Origin: Citrobacter farmeri
GTDB lineage: Bacteria > Pseudomonadota > Gammaproteobacteria > Enterobacterales > Enterobacteriaceae
Assembly (NCBI RefSeq): GCF_019048065.1
Contig: NZ_CP077291.1
Location: 3,720,001 to 3,784,000 of the forward strand
Direction of reading: 5' to 3'
Length of the DNA stretch: 64,000 nucleotides
This document shows positions 61,135 to 64,000 of this stretch, piece after piece. A model generated the notes under the pieces. That model was not told the origin of the DNA. It saw nothing but the letters and a program-made list of their open reading frames with translations, and did no database searches. The stretch's first letter is position 1; each line of letters starts with the position of its first letter. The translations under genes and the position numbers were made by a program.

Positions 61135-63592
61135 TTGAAAAATAATATTTCAACACCTAACAAATACCGCAAAAATGTTCTACACGCAAAACTTGCGCCG
61201 ACTTGTTTTGCAACAATGCTTGCTCTGGGAATGATTATGCCTGCCAGTGCTGCTATCACAGCAGATACTTCAGCAGCAAATCAGCCGTCGATTCACACGG
61301 GAGCCAATGGTGCCACCGTCGTCGACATCAACAAAGCCAGCGAAGGCGGTGTATCTCATAACGTCTATTCTGAATTTAATGTCGATGCTAACGGCGTGAT
61401 TCTGAATAATAGCGGCAGTTCCGTTAATACACAGTTATCCGGAAATATCGCTGGCAACGCGAATATGGCCGACGGTAGTGCAACGGTCATTCTGAACGAA
61501 GTTCGTTCTTCTGATCCTAGCCAGCTCAACGGCATGATAGAAGTTGCAGGTCAGTCTGCGCAGGTTATTATTGCTAACCCGTCAGGCATCACTTGCGACG
61601 GCTGTGGTTTTATTAATACTAACCACGCATCACTGACTACCGGCACCGCAACGTTTGACGACAATAACAAACTGACTGGTCTGGATGTTAAAAAAGGACA
61701 GATTGTGATTACGGGTAAAGGGATGGATACCACTTCTTCCCAATATACCGATATTATCGCCCGTTCGGTAAAAGTGAATGCTCAGCTTAAAGCCAATGAG
61801 CTGAATATTATTACTGGCAGTAACCACATTGATACCAAAGGCGCAGCGAAAGCTATCGCAGGTACAGACAATGCGCCGACACTGGCACTGGATGTCTCCT
61901 CTCTGGGATCGATGTATGCCAATAAAATTTACATGAAAGGAACGGAATCTGGCGTAGGCGTCAATATCGATCACGCTAATATTACAGCCGCGGATACAAT
62001 CAACATTGATGCTAATGGCAAAATTAACAACAATGGTGGCAATATTACTGCGCAGAATTCAGTCGCATTAAAGATGCGGAAATGACATTCTGAACAACAA
62101 GGGTAATATTACTTCAGAAGGACTCATCAACCTTTCTTCTGCAAACGGCGCTGTCGATAATAGCAACGGTAATATCGATGGTAACGATGTTTATATCTCC
62201 GCAAAACAGGCCGTTAATAACGGTGCAGGAAATATTCATGCTGTGAAAGCAGTAAGCATTACTACAGATTCATTAAACAACACTGCAGGTAATATTAATG
62301 GTGAAAACCAGGTATTTATCGGCAGCGCATCTGGCACTAAAAAACAGATCCCCGGAAGTGGCCTTATCAATGAAAATGGAAAGATTACATCCAAAGGCGA
62401 TGTTAGTATCCAGGCCACTAACCTTTCCAACAAAAATGGGAGCATTGACGCCGGGAGTACTCTGGGAATTAGCGCTAATACGCTTAATAACCAGTATGGT
62501 TCCATTCGCGGAGGAAACACTTCAACATCCGGTTTAACGTCTATCTCCGTAAAAGACCTGAACAATAACGATGGTTCAATTATTGTTAAAGGTAAAAACA
62601 GTAAACTGGTCATTTCGGCAAGTAACAGTCTGACAAATCAGAACGGTACCATTTCAGGCGCAGGTGATGCGGCCTTCAGCGGCACCCTGGATAACACCTC
62701 CGGATCCGTGAGCGCTGGCAACGACCTGGTGATGTCTCTGAGCGATTATACCTCCGATAGCAAAAGTAGTATCGCCGGTAATAATATCAATATGAATATC
62801 AGTGATAATTTCCAGAACGCAGGAACTATCTCCTCTAAAGATAATATTTCACTCGTCGCCGGCAACAGCCGTAATATTGCCAAACTGGAAAACACCGGTA
62901 ACATCAACGCTGCAGGTAAGCTCACCATTCAGAAACAGGGTGGGTATATGGATAATAGCGGTACTCTCTCCGCAGCCAATATTACCATGAGCGCCACCAA
63001 CATTAATAACAGCGGGACGATCACCGCTCCTGGTGATATTATTGTCAATGGCGATACCTTAAACAACATCGATCACGGTAAAATTTCAGCAGGCAACAAT
63101 ATTAGTGCGACTGTTTATACGTTAAATACGGAGAAGGGTTCCGTCATTAGCGCTGGTAAAGATGTTACTACCTATATTCGCAAAGATTTCCATAATGCGG
63201 GTGATATTAAGGCAGGTGAAGATGTCACCATCAGCTCTTCATACAAAAATGGCGACAATGATAATTACGGCAGCATCACTGCGAACAAAGCCGTAAACAT
63301 CACGATGAATGATTCTACACTTTATAACGGCGGTGAAATCAACGGTAAAAGTGGTGTAAAAATTTACAGCAAAGCGCTGAGCAATAGCGGTAATATTTCC
63401 AGTGTTGGCGATGTAAACCTGGTTGGCCGTAGCGGTATTACCAATATGGCAACCGGTACTATTACGGGTTATGAAGTATCCACAACAGGTATTCTTAATA
63501 ACGCCGGTACTATTACCGAAACAGCAGCACCCGTGAAGACCCCAACCAATTCTGATACTTCAGGTAAGAAGAAGAAAAATATCTCCTTCTAA
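61135..63592 (+). pseudogene. Two-partner secretion exoprotein (TpsA, filamentous-haemagglutinin type), frameshifted
   Basis: Secreted beta-helix exoprotein, about 818 codons if the frame is joined. The start is taken as TTG 61135, 6 nt after AAGGAG; ATG 61102 and 61117 are in frame but less well placed. The signal peptide ends near MPASAA (about 38-40). The TPS domain (about 41-290) has GGVSHNVYSEFNV, NPSGITCDGCGF (NPSG at 148-151, CxxC at 154-157) and NEVRS. Then come many roughly 20-residue repeats of the ANxLNNxGxI type. Frame 1 ends at TGA 62083-62085; homologous sequence resumes in the +1 frame from about 62081 and runs to 63592, ending KKKKNISF. No toxin or pretoxin domain is visible. 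Role as adhesin or haemolysin is open. It may be a true pseudogene or a sequencing error. Confidence 0.85.
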
Positions 63593-63635
63593 TTAAGGCC
63601 TGATAATCACTGTGCAATAGGCAGTGAGATAGCTA

Positions 63636-63667
63636 AAGAACACCCGGTTTAAAGGGTGTTCTTTTCT
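63636..63667 (+). terminator. Terminator after tpsA
   Basis: AAGAACACCC pairs with GGGTGTTCTT across an 8-nt loop (stem about 63636-63663), running into TTTTC. It separates tpsA from the transporter gene, so the latter needs readthrough or its own promoter. Confidence 0.85.
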
Positions 63668-63757
63668 TATTTACGTTAACTTTTATTACACTCAGGCCCC
63701 TTTACTCAGGAATGTTGTCAGGGTACTGAGATTATTACAGAGCAAAATGGAGCTCAA

Positions 63758-64000
63758 ATGCGTGCTGAGAAATCAGTTTTTTTAATCACTCTTTGTTCTG
63801 TTTTTTACAGTATTTCTTTTAATGCTAGCGCTGAAAACTCAGTAAATCAACAAGTTAACAATCAACAACAGCAAGATGAAGCCAGGCGAACACAATTAGC
63901 GCCGAAAGCAAAATCGTTACTTTCCGCTGACTCCAGCAAAACTGATGAGGATTTAGCGATCCCGGATGAAACACCGTGCTATGACATCAAGAAAGTAAAC
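63758..64000 (+). CDS. Two-partner secretion outer-membrane transporter (TpsB, ShlB/FhaC family), 5' part only
   Basis: The first 81 codons are visible and stay open to the window end. ATG 63758 lies 5 nt after GGAG. A signal peptide (about 1-26) ends NASAEN. A Q/N-rich stretch follows. Then PDETPCYDIKKV (about 70-81) matches the start of the first POTRA domain, whose usual form is E-x-PC-F/Y-x-I. By family knowledge it should continue with POTRA domains and a 16-strand barrel that exports the upstream TpsA protein. Confidence 0.85.
   Translation, partial: MRAEKSVFLITLCSVFYSISFNASAENSVNQQVNNQQQQDEARRTQLAPKAKSLLSADSSKTDEDLAIPDETPCYDIKKVN

Noticed and set aside
62243..63592. Second half of tpsA as an independent gene
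   Set aside because: It has no signal peptide or TPS domain, and its repeat pattern continues unbroken upstream of ATG 62243 in the same frame to about 62081.

Overview
The window is enterobacterial chromosome. Gene order and protein sequences match the ldcC to hpt segment of the Escherichia/Salmonella/Citrobacter group almost gene for gene, mostly on the opposite strand to the E. coli convention. It lacks the yad fimbrial operon that E. coli K-12 has between folK and panB, the rpnC gene that K-12 has between panC and panD, and the stf fimbrial operon that Salmonella has between hemL and fhuB. A Citrobacter-like genome is the best guess from this. That assignment is an inference, not a measurement.

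Layout. 1-21.2 kb, all on the minus strand: rpsB-tsf, pyrH, frr, dxr, then the long envelope/lipid/replication block ispU-cdsA-rseP-bamA-skp-lpxD-fabZ-lpxA-lpxB-rnhB-dnaE-accA, ending in a 3'-truncated ldcC. 21.7-26.6 kb, plus strand: map, glnD, dapD, yaeH. 26.6-31.3 kb, minus strand: a 3 x 108-bp tandem repeat, cdaR, degP, dgt. 31.4-33.5 kb, plus strand: mtnN-btuF-yadS. 33.6-36.9 kb: erpA and clcA (minus) and hemL (plus). 37.0-48.4 kb, minus strand: the ferrichrome locus fhuACDB, mrcB, hrpB. 48.5-55.5 kb, plus strand: thpR-sfsA-dksA-gluQ-pcnB-folK and panB-panC-panD. 55.5-60.4 kb: yadE, yadI, yadH, yadG (minus), can (plus), hpt (minus).

From about 60.6 kb the sequence becomes visibly A+T-rich and the E. 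coli-like order stops. E. coli has gcd beside hpt. Here there is instead a two-partner secretion (type Vb) locus: a tpsA exoprotein of the filamentous-haemagglutinin type, broken by one net frameshift near 62.08 kb, then a terminator and the start of a ShlB/FhaC-type tpsB transporter that runs off the right edge. This is the clearest accessory region in the window.

Smaller unusual features are: ERIC elements on both sides of rpsB, in opposite orientation (one clean, one diverged and inside the rpsB leader); the tandem repeat that carries extra copies of the last 18 bp of cdaR; an AUU start codon in pcnB; REP/BIME elements at many gene ends; and a lengthened poly-glutamine run in PBP1B. No rRNA, tRNA, CRISPR, insertion sequence or prophage was seen.
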